Assembly (NCBI RefSeq): GCF_902829295.1 | Contig: NZ_CADEPL010000028.1 | Span: 1 to 37,450 of the forward strand | Reading direction: 5' to 3' | Origin: Vogesella oryzae | GTDB taxonomy: Bacteria; Pseudomonadota; Gammaproteobacteria; Burkholderiales; Chromobacteriaceae | DNA: 37,450 nucleotides | Shown here: positions 1 to 7,525 of the stretch, in pieces | Numbering within the stretch: position 1 is the stretch's first letter | Layout of the letters: each line of letters begins with the position of its first letter | Translations under genes and position numbers: made by a program | Notes under the pieces: generated by a model | The model's database searches: none | What the model was told of the DNA's origin: nothing | The model's input: the letters and a program-made list of their open reading frames with translations, nothing else

Positions 1-1177
1 GGGCAGCTTCAACCGCTTGCGGGATGTTGCGCTTGTCGATGCAGTCACGCGCGACGGCGCCGGCATCCACCGCGGCAGCGGCGGCCAACATGGCGGCCAG
101 ATAGTCGGCTTGCGGATAGTCGGCCGTTTCAAAATGCAGCCGGCCACGGGCGTCGGCCAGGCAGGCAGCCAGCATCTGCCCAAAGCGCTCCGGCCGGCGC
201 AGCGCATCGCAATCCCGCAGCAGGCGCTGCACGGTGTCGGCACGCAGGGTAAATGCGGTATGCACCTTGGTGTGGTTGAGCGCGGTAATGCGCGCCAGGT
301 CACGGCAGTCTGCCGGCACCCGCAGCCGTTCGCACAAGGCCAGTAATGGTTTTTCACCACGCGGCTCATGGCCGATATGGCGCGGCAGCACATCCGCTGG
401 CGTCAATGCCTTGCCAAGGTCGTGCATCAGACAGGCAAAACGCACGGTGAGGGGCTGGGCGTTGGCCGCAGCGTAGTCCAGTACCCGCATCACATGGTCG
501 CCAGTATCGATTTCCGGATGGTAGTCGGCACGTTGCGGCACGCCGAACAGCGCATCGACTTCCGGCAACAGTCTGGCCAGTGCACCGCAGTCACGCAGCA
601 CCTGAAACATCCGCGACGGTTTGTCGGTCATCAGCCCTTTGGCCAGCTCTTGCCACACCCGTTCGGCAACCAGCGCGTCCACCTCGCCGTCAGCCACCAT
701 CTGCCGCATCAGTGCCATGGTTTCCGGTGCCACGCTGAAGTCGAAGCGGGCGGCAAAGCGCGCCAGCCGCAGGATGCGCACCGGATCTTCGGCGAAGGCC
801 GGGCTGACGTGGCGCAGTAACCGCGCACGCAGGTCGGCAATGCCGCCGTAGGGGTCGATCAGGCTGCCGTCGTCGTCTTCGGCGATCGCGTTGATGGTGA
901 GGTCACGGCGGATCAGATCTTCTTGCAGCGTGACATCCGGGGCGGCATGGAAGGTAAAGCCGTGATAGCCGCGGCCAACCTTGCGCTCGGTGCGGGCCAG
1001 TGCGTACTCCTCCTGCGTCCTGGGGTGCAGGAACACCGGGAAATCCTTGCCCACCGGCCGGAAGCCTTGTGCCAGCATGCTCTCCGGCGTGGCGCCGACC
1101 ACCACCCAGTCGCGATCTTTCACCGGCAGCCCCAGCAGGCGGTCGCGTACCGCGCCACCAACGATGTAGCACTTCAT
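1..1177 (-). CDS. cca: CCA-adding tRNA nucleotidyltransferase (partial, C-terminus off the window)
   Basis: This enzyme adds or repairs the 3' CCA end of tRNAs in the cytoplasm. The start is ATG at 1177 and the frame stays open to the left edge, giving 392 codons; E. coli Cca is about 412 residues, so only a short tail is missing. The N-terminus carries the class II nucleotidyltransferase signature: YIVGGAVRD, then DRDWVVVG with the metal-binding Asp pair, then [10 protein letters not shown]. An HD-type phosphohydrolase region follows ([10 protein letters not shown], then CLMHDLGKA), which marks the multifunctional gammaproteobacterial/betaproteobacterial form. The ATG overlaps the stop of the upstream gene by four bases (ATGA), so translation is probably coupled. 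It is the last visible member of the trkA-led minus-strand run. Three copies of the GCGGCCAAC word lie inside it (81, 461, 971). Confidence 0.95.
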   Translation of the reverse strand, partial: MKCYIVGGAVRDRLLGLPVKDRDWVVVGATPESMLAQGFRPVGKDFPVFLHPRTQEEYALARTERKVGRGYHGFTFHAAPDVTLQEDLIRRDLTINAIAEDDDGSLIDPYGGIADLRARLLRHVSPAFAEDPVRILRLARFAARFDFSVAPETMALMRQMVADGEVDALVAERVWQELAKGLMTDKPSRMFQVLRDCGALARLLPEVDALFGVPQRADYHPEIDTGDHVMRVLDYAAANAQPLTVRFACLMHDLGKALTPADVLPRHIGHEPRGEKPLLALCERLRVPADCRDLARITALNHTKVHTAFTLRADTVQRLLRDCDALRRPERFGQMLAACLADARGRLHFETADYPQADYLAAMLAAAAAVDAGAVARDCIDKRNIPQAVEAA

Positions 1178-2115
1178 CGGCGGGCGGCCCTTTCGCGATA
1201 GCTGTCACGCAGGCGGTTGCTTTCTGCCGCGCCGAGATAGCGCGGGGCGATGCTTTCCAGCGCGGTCGGCGTAAAACCGAGCAAGGCTGAGGGGAACGGC
1301 TGCTGGCTGATGTTATCCACCCGCAGCGAGCGCACATTGTCGCGGCTCAGCAGTGTCGGGCCGGGCAGGTGTTCCATCAGCATCGCCTGCAGCATGGCGA
1401 GCCCTTCCGGCAGGGCGATGATGCAACGCGGATGGCCGGCAAGCCTGGCCGCATAGGCAACCAATTGGCGCAAGGTGTATTCGCGCGGGCCGGTCAGCTC
1501 CAGCGTCTGGCCGATAGTGGCCGGGTTGCGCAGGCAGGCTGCCATGGCGCGCGCCACATCGTCTGCCCAGATCGGCGCAAAGCGCGTATCGGCACCGCCT
1601 AGCGGCAGCAGCGGTGCGGTGGCGGCCAGGCGCGCAAACATGGTGAGGAAGCTGTCGCCGGCGCCAAACACCACCGATGGGCGCAGGATGGTGTAGTCGA
1701 GCCCGCTGGCGCGCAGCAGTGCCTCCGCCTTGCCCTTGGTCTGCTGGTAGTCGCTGGGGGCGTTCTCGCCGGCGCCCAGTGCGCTGATGTGCAGCAGACG
1801 GCGGATGCCCAGTTGCTGGCAGGCGGCAATAATATTGCCCACCAGCGTGACATGGGCGCGTTCGAATGCGGCGCGGCTGCCGTGCAGGATGCCCACCATG
1901 CTGATGACGGCATCGTGGCCAGCCAGAAAGTCGAGCAGTTGCTGGCGGTCATGCACATTGCACTCCACTAGCGTGGCCGCCGGCAGGTGCAGGAACGACT
2001 CTCGGTGCCGCTCGCGGCGGCGGGTGGCGATGTCCAGACTATGGTTGTCACGGGTAAGGTGTTCGGCGATATAGCTGCCGATAAAGCCGGCGCCGCCGAT
2101 GATGGCAATTTTCAT
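1174..2115 (-). CDS. NAD(P)-binding NDUFA9-like epimerase/dehydrogenase family protein
   Basis: A 313-residue protein of the atypical/extended short-chain dehydrogenase superfamily. The N-terminus has the Rossmann dinucleotide motif GGAGFIGS (residues 7-14), preceded by the MKIAII beta strand, and an acidic/basic turn region after strand two (DIATRRRER) that suggests NADP use. It resembles the bacterial proteins annotated as complex I NDUFA9-subunit family, often found next to cca or other housekeeping genes; the physiological substrate is unknown. No Tyr-x-x-x-Lys pair stands out strongly; a candidate is YQQTKGKAE in the middle of the protein. It starts 24 bases after the slt stop and ends in an ATGA overlap with cca, so all three are probably cotranscribed. 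Family assignment is solid; the specific function is not known. Confidence 0.85.
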   Translation of the reverse strand: MKIAIIGGAGFIGSYIAEHLTRDNHSLDIATRRRERHRESFLHLPAATLVECNVHDRQQLLDFLAGHDAVISMVGILHGSRAAFERAHVTLVGNIIAACQQLGIRRLLHISALGAGENAPSDYQQTKGKAEALLRASGLDYTILRPSVVFGAGDSFLTMFARLAATAPLLPLGGADTRFAPIWADDVARAMAACLRNPATIGQTLELTGPREYTLRQLVAYAARLAGHPRCIIALPEGLAMLQAMLMEHLPGPTLLSRDNVRSLRVDNISQQPFPSALLGFTPTALESIAPRYLGAAESNRLRDSYRERAARR

Positions 2116-2139
2116 GCTGTTGCTCCCTGTGTTGCTGGC

Positions 2140-4023
2140 TTAGCGTGGCGGAATCACACCCAGTCGCTGTTTGAGCGAGCCACCGGGCTGGCGGAAGGCG
2201 CCCGCGTAATACACCGCATTGGCCAGCACTTTCTGTACATAGTCACGCGTTTCGCTGAACGGGATGGTTTCAGTGTAGATGGCACCTTCCAGCGGCAAGG
2301 CTGCCTGCCAGCTGCGTGCGCGCGCCGGACCGGCGTTGTAGGCGGCGGTGGCCAGTACCGGCTGTCCCTGCAGATTGTCCAGCACGTAGCGCAGATACCA
2401 GGTGCCCAGACGGATATTGGTATCGATGTCGTTGACCTCGTAGCTACCCAGCCCGATCTTGCCGGCAACCCAGCGCGCAGTGGCCGGCATCAGCTGCATC
2501 AGGCCGCGGGCGCCGACGCCGGAGCGTGCCACATTGTAAAAGCGGCTTTCCTGGCGGATCAGACCATATACCCAGGCTTCATCGATATCCAGCTGCTGGG
2601 CGTAAGGGCGGGTGATGTCTCGGTACGGTGACAGGTAGCGCAGGCCGAAGTCGTGGCTGGTCTTGGTGCGATCGGCGGAGTAGATCGCCATATCGTACTG
2701 GCCGTTACTGCGCGCCAGTTCGGCGGCGGCCAGCAATTGCTCGTCGCTCCGGTCACGCATTGCCCAGCGCCAGACGCGGCGGCCTTCTTCGCGCCATTCG
2801 CCACGGCCGCTGCGTTCGGCCAGGGCAAACAAGGCCATGGCCTGGCGTACCGGCAGTTCTGCGGCCAACTGTTGTTGCACTGCAGGGTTGATGGCGACTT
2901 TTTCCGGCTGCGAATCCAGCGTGGCACCCAGCTCTTCGCGGGAGAGTAGGCCGTAATAGTTGTGGTCAAAACTGGTCTTCACCAGCAGCGGGGTAGCCTC
3001 GGCGCCACGGCCCAGCTCGCGCAAGGCGCGGGCGCGCCAGTATTGCCAGCTACCCTTGGCGGCCAGGCTGGACGGCAGCTTGCGGCTGACCTGCTCCAGG
3101 GTGGCCCAGTCCTGCTGGCGCAGTGCGGCGCGCAGCCACCATTCCCACTGTTCGTCGGTGAGCTGTGCCGGATCGGCCTGGGCATAGGCCGCCAGCGCCT
3201 GCTGGGTATCCAGCCGGCGGGCGGCGGCCAGGCCAAGTTGTCCCCAGGCAAAACCGGCCTGGGCATCGGATAACCCGCTGCGGGCGTTGGCCAGACTTTC
3301 CAGTGCGCTGCTGTAGTTACTCTTGCCCAGTTTGACGATGGCCTGTATCTGCTGCTCGTTGCTGCCGGCACGGAAAAATTCGCCGTCCAGCCCGGCGGCG
3401 GAGGCCAGCCGGCGCGCCACGGTCTGGAAATTGCCGCTGAGCAGCAGGCGCAGGCGGGCGGCGACTTGTGCCTGGGTCAGCAACTGCCGTGAAGCCTGCT
3501 CGTCGATCAGGCGGGCGCAGCCGTCAGGCAGCGTGGTGGACAGGTAATTACTGTCCGGCAGCTGGCTTTGTCTGCGCTGCAGGTTGGCCAGGCGGATATA
3601 GCAGCCGGCCTCGTCGTCGCGGGCGACCTCGGGCAGGGCTGGCGCCACCTGCAGGATGTCATCCCACTGGAAACGGCGACCCATGTCTTCGACCAGCTCG
3701 TTGAGGGTGCGCTCTACCAGATAGCCGCTGCGGAAGCGGTTGATGAAGGCGCGTGCGGGGGTGCTGTCTCCGGTTTCCAGTGACTTCAGCGCCAGCCAGT
3801 ACGCCGGCCAGTTGTCCAGCAGGCCGCTATCGGCTTGCGCGGAGATGCCGGCCAGCGTGGTAGTGTCGCCCTTGCGGTAGGCATCGCGGGCATCGAAAAG
3901 TTGGGTATCGCTCAGGGCATAGCTGGTGGCCGGCAATAGTGCCAGGGTCAGCGCCAGCGGGCGCAGCCATGAAGCTCTGGCGTGCCGGCGCTGGGTGCCG
4001 GCAGGGTAATGTGTGTGCAGCAT
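2140..4023 (-). CDS. slt: Soluble lytic murein transglycosylase, periplasmic
   Basis: A 627-residue Slt70-type enzyme that cleaves peptidoglycan glycan strands to 1,6-anhydromuropeptides in the periplasm. The chosen ATG at 4023 gives a signal peptide (basic start, then a leucine/alanine-rich core ending ATSYA) and lies two bases after the trkH stop. The frame is open further upstream but only as antisense-like sequence overlapping trkH. The long alpha-helical U-shaped superhelix precedes a C-terminal SLT domain with IRQESRF (catalytic Glu), GLMQLMPATA and AYNAGP, all classic family-1 transglycosylase motifs. Length matches Slt70 (about 620-645). It sits between trkH and the NDUFA9-like gene on the same strand. 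Its anhydromuropeptide products feed the recycling pathway that includes AnmK, encoded at 23452-24561. Confidence 0.95.
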   Translation of the reverse strand: MLHTHYPAGTQRRHARASWLRPLALTLALLPATSYALSDTQLFDARDAYRKGDTTTLAGISAQADSGLLDNWPAYWLALKSLETGDSTPARAFINRFRSGYLVERTLNELVEDMGRRFQWDDILQVAPALPEVARDDEAGCYIRLANLQRRQSQLPDSNYLSTTLPDGCARLIDEQASRQLLTQAQVAARLRLLLSGNFQTVARRLASAAGLDGEFFRAGSNEQQIQAIVKLGKSNYSSALESLANARSGLSDAQAGFAWGQLGLAAARRLDTQQALAAYAQADPAQLTDEQWEWWLRAALRQQDWATLEQVSRKLPSSLAAKGSWQYWRARALRELGRGAEATPLLVKTSFDHNYYGLLSREELGATLDSQPEKVAINPAVQQQLAAELPVRQAMALFALAERSGRGEWREEGRRVWRWAMRDRSDEQLLAAAELARSNGQYDMAIYSADRTKTSHDFGLRYLSPYRDITRPYAQQLDIDEAWVYGLIRQESRFYNVARSGVGARGLMQLMPATARWVAGKIGLGSYEVNDIDTNIRLGTWYLRYVLDNLQGQPVLATAAYNAGPARARSWQAALPLEGAIYTETIPFSETRDYVQKVLANAVYYAGAFRQPGGSLKQRLGVIPPR

Positions 4024-4025
4024 GA

Positions 4026-5480
4026 TTATTTTCGCCAGAAGGTTGGGGTGAACAGAATCAGGATGGTGAACACTTCCAGGCGGCCCAGCAGCATGGCAAA
4101 GCTGCAGACCCAGGTCTGGAAATCGCTTAGACCGGCATAATTGTTGGCAGGTCCCACTTGGCCGAGGCCAGGGCCGGCATTGTTGATGCAGGCGATGATG
4201 GCGGTAAACGAGGTGATGAAATCCAGGCCGCTGGCAATCAGGGTAAAGGTAAGCATCACCACGCTGATGAAATACACAAAAATAAAGCCCAGTACCGAGA
4301 AGGCCACGCTGTCCGGAATCGGCTTGCCGCCCAGCATCAGCGGCAGCACCGCGCGCGGGTGCAGCAGGGTGCTCATCTCGCGCAGCCCCTGGCGGGTAAG
4401 GATCAGGGTGCGGATCATCTTGATGCCGCCGCCGGTGGAGCCGGAGCTGGCGGTGAGGCAGGACAGAAACAGCATCCACAGCGGCACCAGTATCGGCCAC
4501 TGCGCATAGTCCACGCTGGCAAAACCGGAGTCGGTGGCAATCGAAATAAGGTTGAACGACACATGGCGCATGGCGGTAGGCAGCGTGTAGATGCCGAGCC
4601 ACCACAGCCACACGCTGATGGCGACGATGCTGCTGCCCAGCAGCAATACCACGTTTCTCGCTTCCACGTCGTGCAGGTAGTACTTGAAGCTGCGGCCGCG
4701 CCAGGCCAGAAAGTGGGTGGCAAAATTCAGCGCGGCCAACACCATGAACAGCGACAGGATGGCCTCGATCAGCGGCGAGTTGAAGTAGCCGACACTGGCA
4801 TCGTGGGTGGAAAAGCCGCCCAGCGACAGCGCGGCAAAGGCATGGCAGACCGCATCCAGCACGCTCATGCCGGCCAGCCACAGGCAAAGTGCGCACAGTG
4901 CGGTCAGGCCGGCGTAGACATACCACAGGTTGGCCGCAGTCTGGGCGATGCGCGGCGCCAGCTTGCTGTCCTTCATCGGCCCCGGTGTCTCTGCCTTGTA
5001 CAGCTGCATGCCACCGATGCCCAGCATCGGCAGGATTGCCACTGCCAGCACGATGATGCCCATGCCGCCAACCCAGTTGAGGAAATGGCGCCAGAAATTG
5101 ATGGCCGGCGGCAGGCGATCCAGCCCCGGAATCAGCGTGGCGCCGGTAGTGGTCAGTCCGGACATGGCCTCGAAAAAGGCGTTGGTAAAGCTCATGCCCG
5201 GAATGTACAGCCACAGTGGCACTGCCGACATCACCGCGAAGGTCAGCCACAGCAATGCCACCAGGATGAAGCCGTCACGCGGTTTCAGCTCGCGCTCGAA
5301 GCGACGGGTGAGCAGCCACAGCAGGCTGCCGGCCGCGCCGCCGGCCAGCGCGGAGTAGGCGAAATCGCTGGCGGTGTTGTCGTGGAAGGCCCAGGAAACC
5401 GCGCAGGGAATCAGGAACAGCAGCGAATACAGCAGGATCAGCTTGGACAATACCTGCAGGATGGGCAGCAGCTTGCTCAT
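4026..5480 (-). CDS. trkH: Trk potassium uptake channel subunit TrkH
   Basis: A 484-residue polytopic inner-membrane protein, the ion-conducting subunit of the Trk K+ uptake system; it works with the cytosolic regulator TrkA encoded just upstream. Four pore-loop repeats are visible, with selectivity-filter segments such as SGLTTTGATLI, LSLGGFSTHDAS, IATDSGF and ACINNAGPGLG. About ten hydrophobic segments are present, matching the usual length of 480-485. The ATG at 5480 overlaps by four bases (ATGA) the stop codon of the degraded VOC gene. That gene's reading frame is broken, so coupling from trkA into trkH may be weakened: ribosomes starting at the VOC ATG would stop at 5581, about 100 bases before the trkH start. 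Confidence 0.96.
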   Translation of the reverse strand: MSKLLPILQVLSKLILLYSLLFLIPCAVSWAFHDNTASDFAYSALAGGAAGSLLWLLTRRFERELKPRDGFILVALLWLTFAVMSAVPLWLYIPGMSFTNAFFEAMSGLTTTGATLIPGLDRLPPAINFWRHFLNWVGGMGIIVLAVAILPMLGIGGMQLYKAETPGPMKDSKLAPRIAQTAANLWYVYAGLTALCALCLWLAGMSVLDAVCHAFAALSLGGFSTHDASVGYFNSPLIEAILSLFMVLAALNFATHFLAWRGRSFKYYLHDVEARNVVLLLGSSIVAISVWLWWLGIYTLPTAMRHVSFNLISIATDSGFASVDYAQWPILVPLWMLFLSCLTASSGSTGGGIKMIRTLILTRQGLREMSTLLHPRAVLPLMLGGKPIPDSVAFSVLGFIFVYFISVVMLTFTLIASGLDFITSFTAIIACINNAGPGLGQVGPANNYAGLSDFQTWVCSFAMLLGRLEVFTILILFTPTFWRK

Positions 5481-5811
5481 GCTGCCTCCTGCTCGTACAG
5501 CTCGATCGGCAAGCCGTCCGGGTCGGCCAGAAAGGTAAAGCGCATGCCGGTGAATTCGTCGGTGCGTACTGGTTCGCAGCTCACGCCCAGCGCGGCCAGC
5601 CGGGCGACTTCGTCATCCAGCACCGCCACGCGCAGCGCCAGATGGCGCAGGCCGCAGGCTTCCGGGCGGGTTGGCCGCGCCGGCGGGGCGGGAAAGCTGA
5701 ACAGTTCGATGCGGCTGCCGGACGGCAGCCCAGCATGGTGGTGTAGAACGCGCGGGAGCGCGGGTAATCGGCGCAGATGATGGCGATATGGTGGATGCCG
5801 CAGATAGCCAT
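5477..5811 (-). pseudogene. Frameshifted VOC-family (YaeR/glyoxalase-like) gene
   Basis: Two reading frames together encode a vicinal-oxygen-chelate protein like E. coli YaeR. From ATG at 5811 the first frame gives IHHIAIICADY and RAFYTTMLG, the usual N-terminal strand-helix. From about 5728 the family continues in another frame with IELFSFPAPP, RPEACGLRHLA, DPDGLPIELYEQ and a stop at 5477. The two conserved parts add up to about 111 residues instead of about 130. The missing stretch is the one around the usual ETYREARDSWK-LDLA segment, so the simplest reading is a deletion of about 60 bases that also changed frame. The first frame terminates at 5581. The ATG overlaps the trkA stop by one base (TGATG) and the end overlaps the trkH ATG. 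A sequencing or assembly error cannot explain the missing residues easily but should be excluded. Confidence 0.85.
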
Positions 5812-7181
5812 CAGAAGAATCCCAGCTTGACCTGTGCCAGCTTTTCGATCTGGCGCACCTTGTGGCGGCCATGCACGAAGAAGATCACATGGTCGTTGTC
5901 GGCCAGTTGCAGGTCATGGTGCGCCATCAGCACGTTGTCGCCTCGCAGGATGGCGACGATGCTGCAGCCGTGCGGCAGCTCGATGGCGTCCAGCCGGCGG
6001 CCAACCAGACTGGAGGTTTTCTCGTTGCCGTGGATGATGATTTCCATCACTTCGGCGGCGCCGCGGCGTACCGGCTGTGCCGCCACCACGTCGCCACGGC
6101 GCAGGTGCGCCAGGATCGAGCCGATGGTGGACAGGTACGGCGACAGCACGATGTCGATGCGGTTGCCTTCCAGCAGGTTGACATAGCTGGAGCGGTTGAC
6201 CAGCGCGATGACGCGTCGCGCGCCCATGCGTTTGGCCAGCAGCGTGGACATCAGGTTGTCTTCGTCGTCGTTGGTCAGGGCGCAGAACACGTCCATCTCG
6301 TCGACGTTCTCGCTCTCCAGCAGGCCCTCGTCGGTGGCTTCGCCGTGCAAGACCAGCACATGCGGCAGGTTTTCCGCCAGCCAGCGCGCGCGTTGCGCGC
6401 CGTGTTCGATCAGCTTGACCTCGTAACTGTCGGACAACATGCGCGCCAGCCGGTAGCCGATGTTGCCGCCGCCGGCGATCATTACCCGCCGCACCGGTTT
6501 CTCGCTGGCGCGCAGCTCGTTGAGCATGGCCGGAATGTCGGCGCGGGCGGCCATGAAGAACACCTCGTCATCGGCCTCGAGCACGGTGTCGCCATCCGGG
6601 CGGACCAGTTTTTCCTTGCGGTAGATGGCACAGATCCGGCAATCGCTGCCCGGCAGGTCTTCGCGCAGGTGGCGCAGCGGTTTGCCTAGCAGCTTGCCGC
6701 CGGCCACGGCCCGCGCCACCACCAGCTGCACGCGGCCGCCGGCAAAATCCAGCACCTGCAGCGCGCGCGGGTAGGCCAGCACGCGCAGCAGGTTGTCGGT
6801 GACGATCTGTTCCGGGCAGATGGCATGTTCGACGCCAAACTGCGCCATCACCGGCTGCTCGCCATCTACGTAGTCGGCGGCGCGCAGGCGGGCAATGCGG
6901 GTGGGTACGTTGTGCCGGCGCTCGGCCAGCGCGCAGGCCAGCAGATTGGTCTCGTCATTGCGGGTCAGTGCCAGCAGCATCTCGGCTTCATCGATGCCGG
7001 CATCCAGCAGCACGGATGGATGGGCGGCATTGCCCTGCACGGTGCGGATGTCCAGTTTGTCTTGCAGCAATTTCAGCAGATTGCTGTCCTGGTCGACGAT
7101 GGTGATGTCGTTGCCTTCGCTCACCAGACTTTCCGCCACGCTGGCGCCAACCTGGCCGCCGCCGAGAATGAGGATTTTCAT
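5811..7181 (-). CDS. trkA: Trk potassium transporter regulatory subunit TrkA
   Basis: A 456-residue cytoplasmic NAD(H)-binding protein that gates the TrkH channel. It shows the duplicated RCK architecture: an N-terminal Rossmann motif MKILILGGGQVGASVAE, an acidic residue after strand two (IVDQD), a TrkA-C domain near residues 145-230, and a second Rossmann module beginning VMIAGGGNIGYRLA followed by a second TrkA-C domain. Length equals that of E. coli TrkA (458). It is the first gene of the minus-strand run and is preceded by a sigma70-like promoter at 7268-7295 with a leader of about 80 bases. Its stop overlaps the start of the broken VOC gene (TGATG). Two copies of the GCGGCCAAC word fall in or beside this stretch (5670, 5997). 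Confidence 0.96.
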   Translation of the reverse strand: MKILILGGGQVGASVAESLVSEGNDITIVDQDSNLLKLLQDKLDIRTVQGNAAHPSVLLDAGIDEAEMLLALTRNDETNLLACALAERRHNVPTRIARLRAADYVDGEQPVMAQFGVEHAICPEQIVTDNLLRVLAYPRALQVLDFAGGRVQLVVARAVAGGKLLGKPLRHLREDLPGSDCRICAIYRKEKLVRPDGDTVLEADDEVFFMAARADIPAMLNELRASEKPVRRVMIAGGGNIGYRLARMLSDSYEVKLIEHGAQRARWLAENLPHVLVLHGEATDEGLLESENVDEMDVFCALTNDDEDNLMSTLLAKRMGARRVIALVNRSSYVNLLEGNRIDIVLSPYLSTIGSILAHLRRGDVVAAQPVRRGAAEVMEIIIHGNEKTSSLVGRRLDAIELPHGCSIVAILRGDNVLMAHHDLQLADNDHVIFFVHGRHKVRQIEKLAQVKLGFF

Positions 7182-7267
7182 GCCTGATCCGTGATTCGGT
7201 GATGCACGTCGGGCGTGCGATTGAGAGTCGAGCCGGCGCCGGAAGCATGCGACGGCGCGGTAGTCTG

Positions 7268-7295
7268 ATTATGCCATTACCACGCTAATTGTCAG
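7268..7295 (-). promoter_or_regulatory. Sigma70-type promoter for the trkA operon
   Basis: On the minus strand, CTGACA (7295-7290) is followed after 16 bases by CATAAT (7273-7268), each one base from consensus. It points toward trkA, leaving a leader of about 80 bases that contains a G+C-rich GCCGGCGCCGG palindrome. It lies just beyond the terminator that closes the cco genes, so the trk operon has its own start. Confidence 0.65.
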
Positions 7296-7309
7296 GCATA
7301 TCGCTGGCT

Positions 7310-7349
7310 AAAAAACATTGCGGCCAACCTGGCAAGGGTTGGCCGCAAT
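7310..7349 (-). terminator. Intrinsic terminator built from two inverted GCGGCCAAC words
   Basis: A perfect 13-base inverted repeat, ATTGCGGCCAACC (7317-7329) and GGTTGGCCGCAAT (7337-7349), with a 7-base loop. On the minus strand it is followed by six T (7315-7310). It starts nine bases after the ccoS stop and so closes ccoI-ccoS. Each arm contains one copy of the dispersed word, the arrangement used by Neisseria uptake sequences in terminators. Confidence 0.9.
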
Positions 7350-7357
7350 GTGGGCGC

Positions 7358-7525
7358 TCAGCGGGCGTCGTCTTCGTGAGGCGGGCTGTCGTCATCCATC
7401 AGGATGCGGTGCGCCGGCCCTTCCAGATCGTCGAACTGGCCGGAGCGGGTAGACCACCAGAACAGCAGGCCGATCACGAACACCAGCAGGATGCTGAACG
7501 GGATCAGCAGGTACAGGCTTTCCAT
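7358..7525 (-). CDS. ccoS: cbb3-type cytochrome oxidase assembly protein CcoS
   Basis: A 55-residue membrane protein required for loading copper/haem cofactors into cbb3 oxidase. The sequence from ATG at 7525 (MESLYLLIPFSILLVF) contains one N-terminal membrane segment (about residues 3-24), then the conserved FWWSTRSGQFDDLEGPAHRIL block typical of CcoS, then an acidic tail ending DDAR. The frame is open further upstream, but the start at 7525 overlaps the ccoI stop by one base (TAATG), the usual arrangement, and gives the normal family length. Translation is therefore probably coupled to ccoI. The structural ccoNOQP genes are not within this window, so the assembly pair stands alone here or is next to nothing visible; a strong terminator follows at once. 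Confidence 0.93.
   Translation of the reverse strand: MESLYLLIPFSILLVFVIGLLFWWSTRSGQFDDLEGPAHRILMDDDSPPHEDDAR

Noticed and set aside
4024-5250. Upstream extension of the slt frame to 1036 codons
   Set aside because: The extra part overlaps trkH in another frame on the same strand and lacks family similarity; the start at 4023 gives a proper signal peptide.
4158-5780. 540-codon open frame on the plus strand
   Set aside because: Antisense to trkH and the VOC gene; very rich in Gln, His and Arg with no recognisable domain, typical of a shadow frame in GC-rich DNA.
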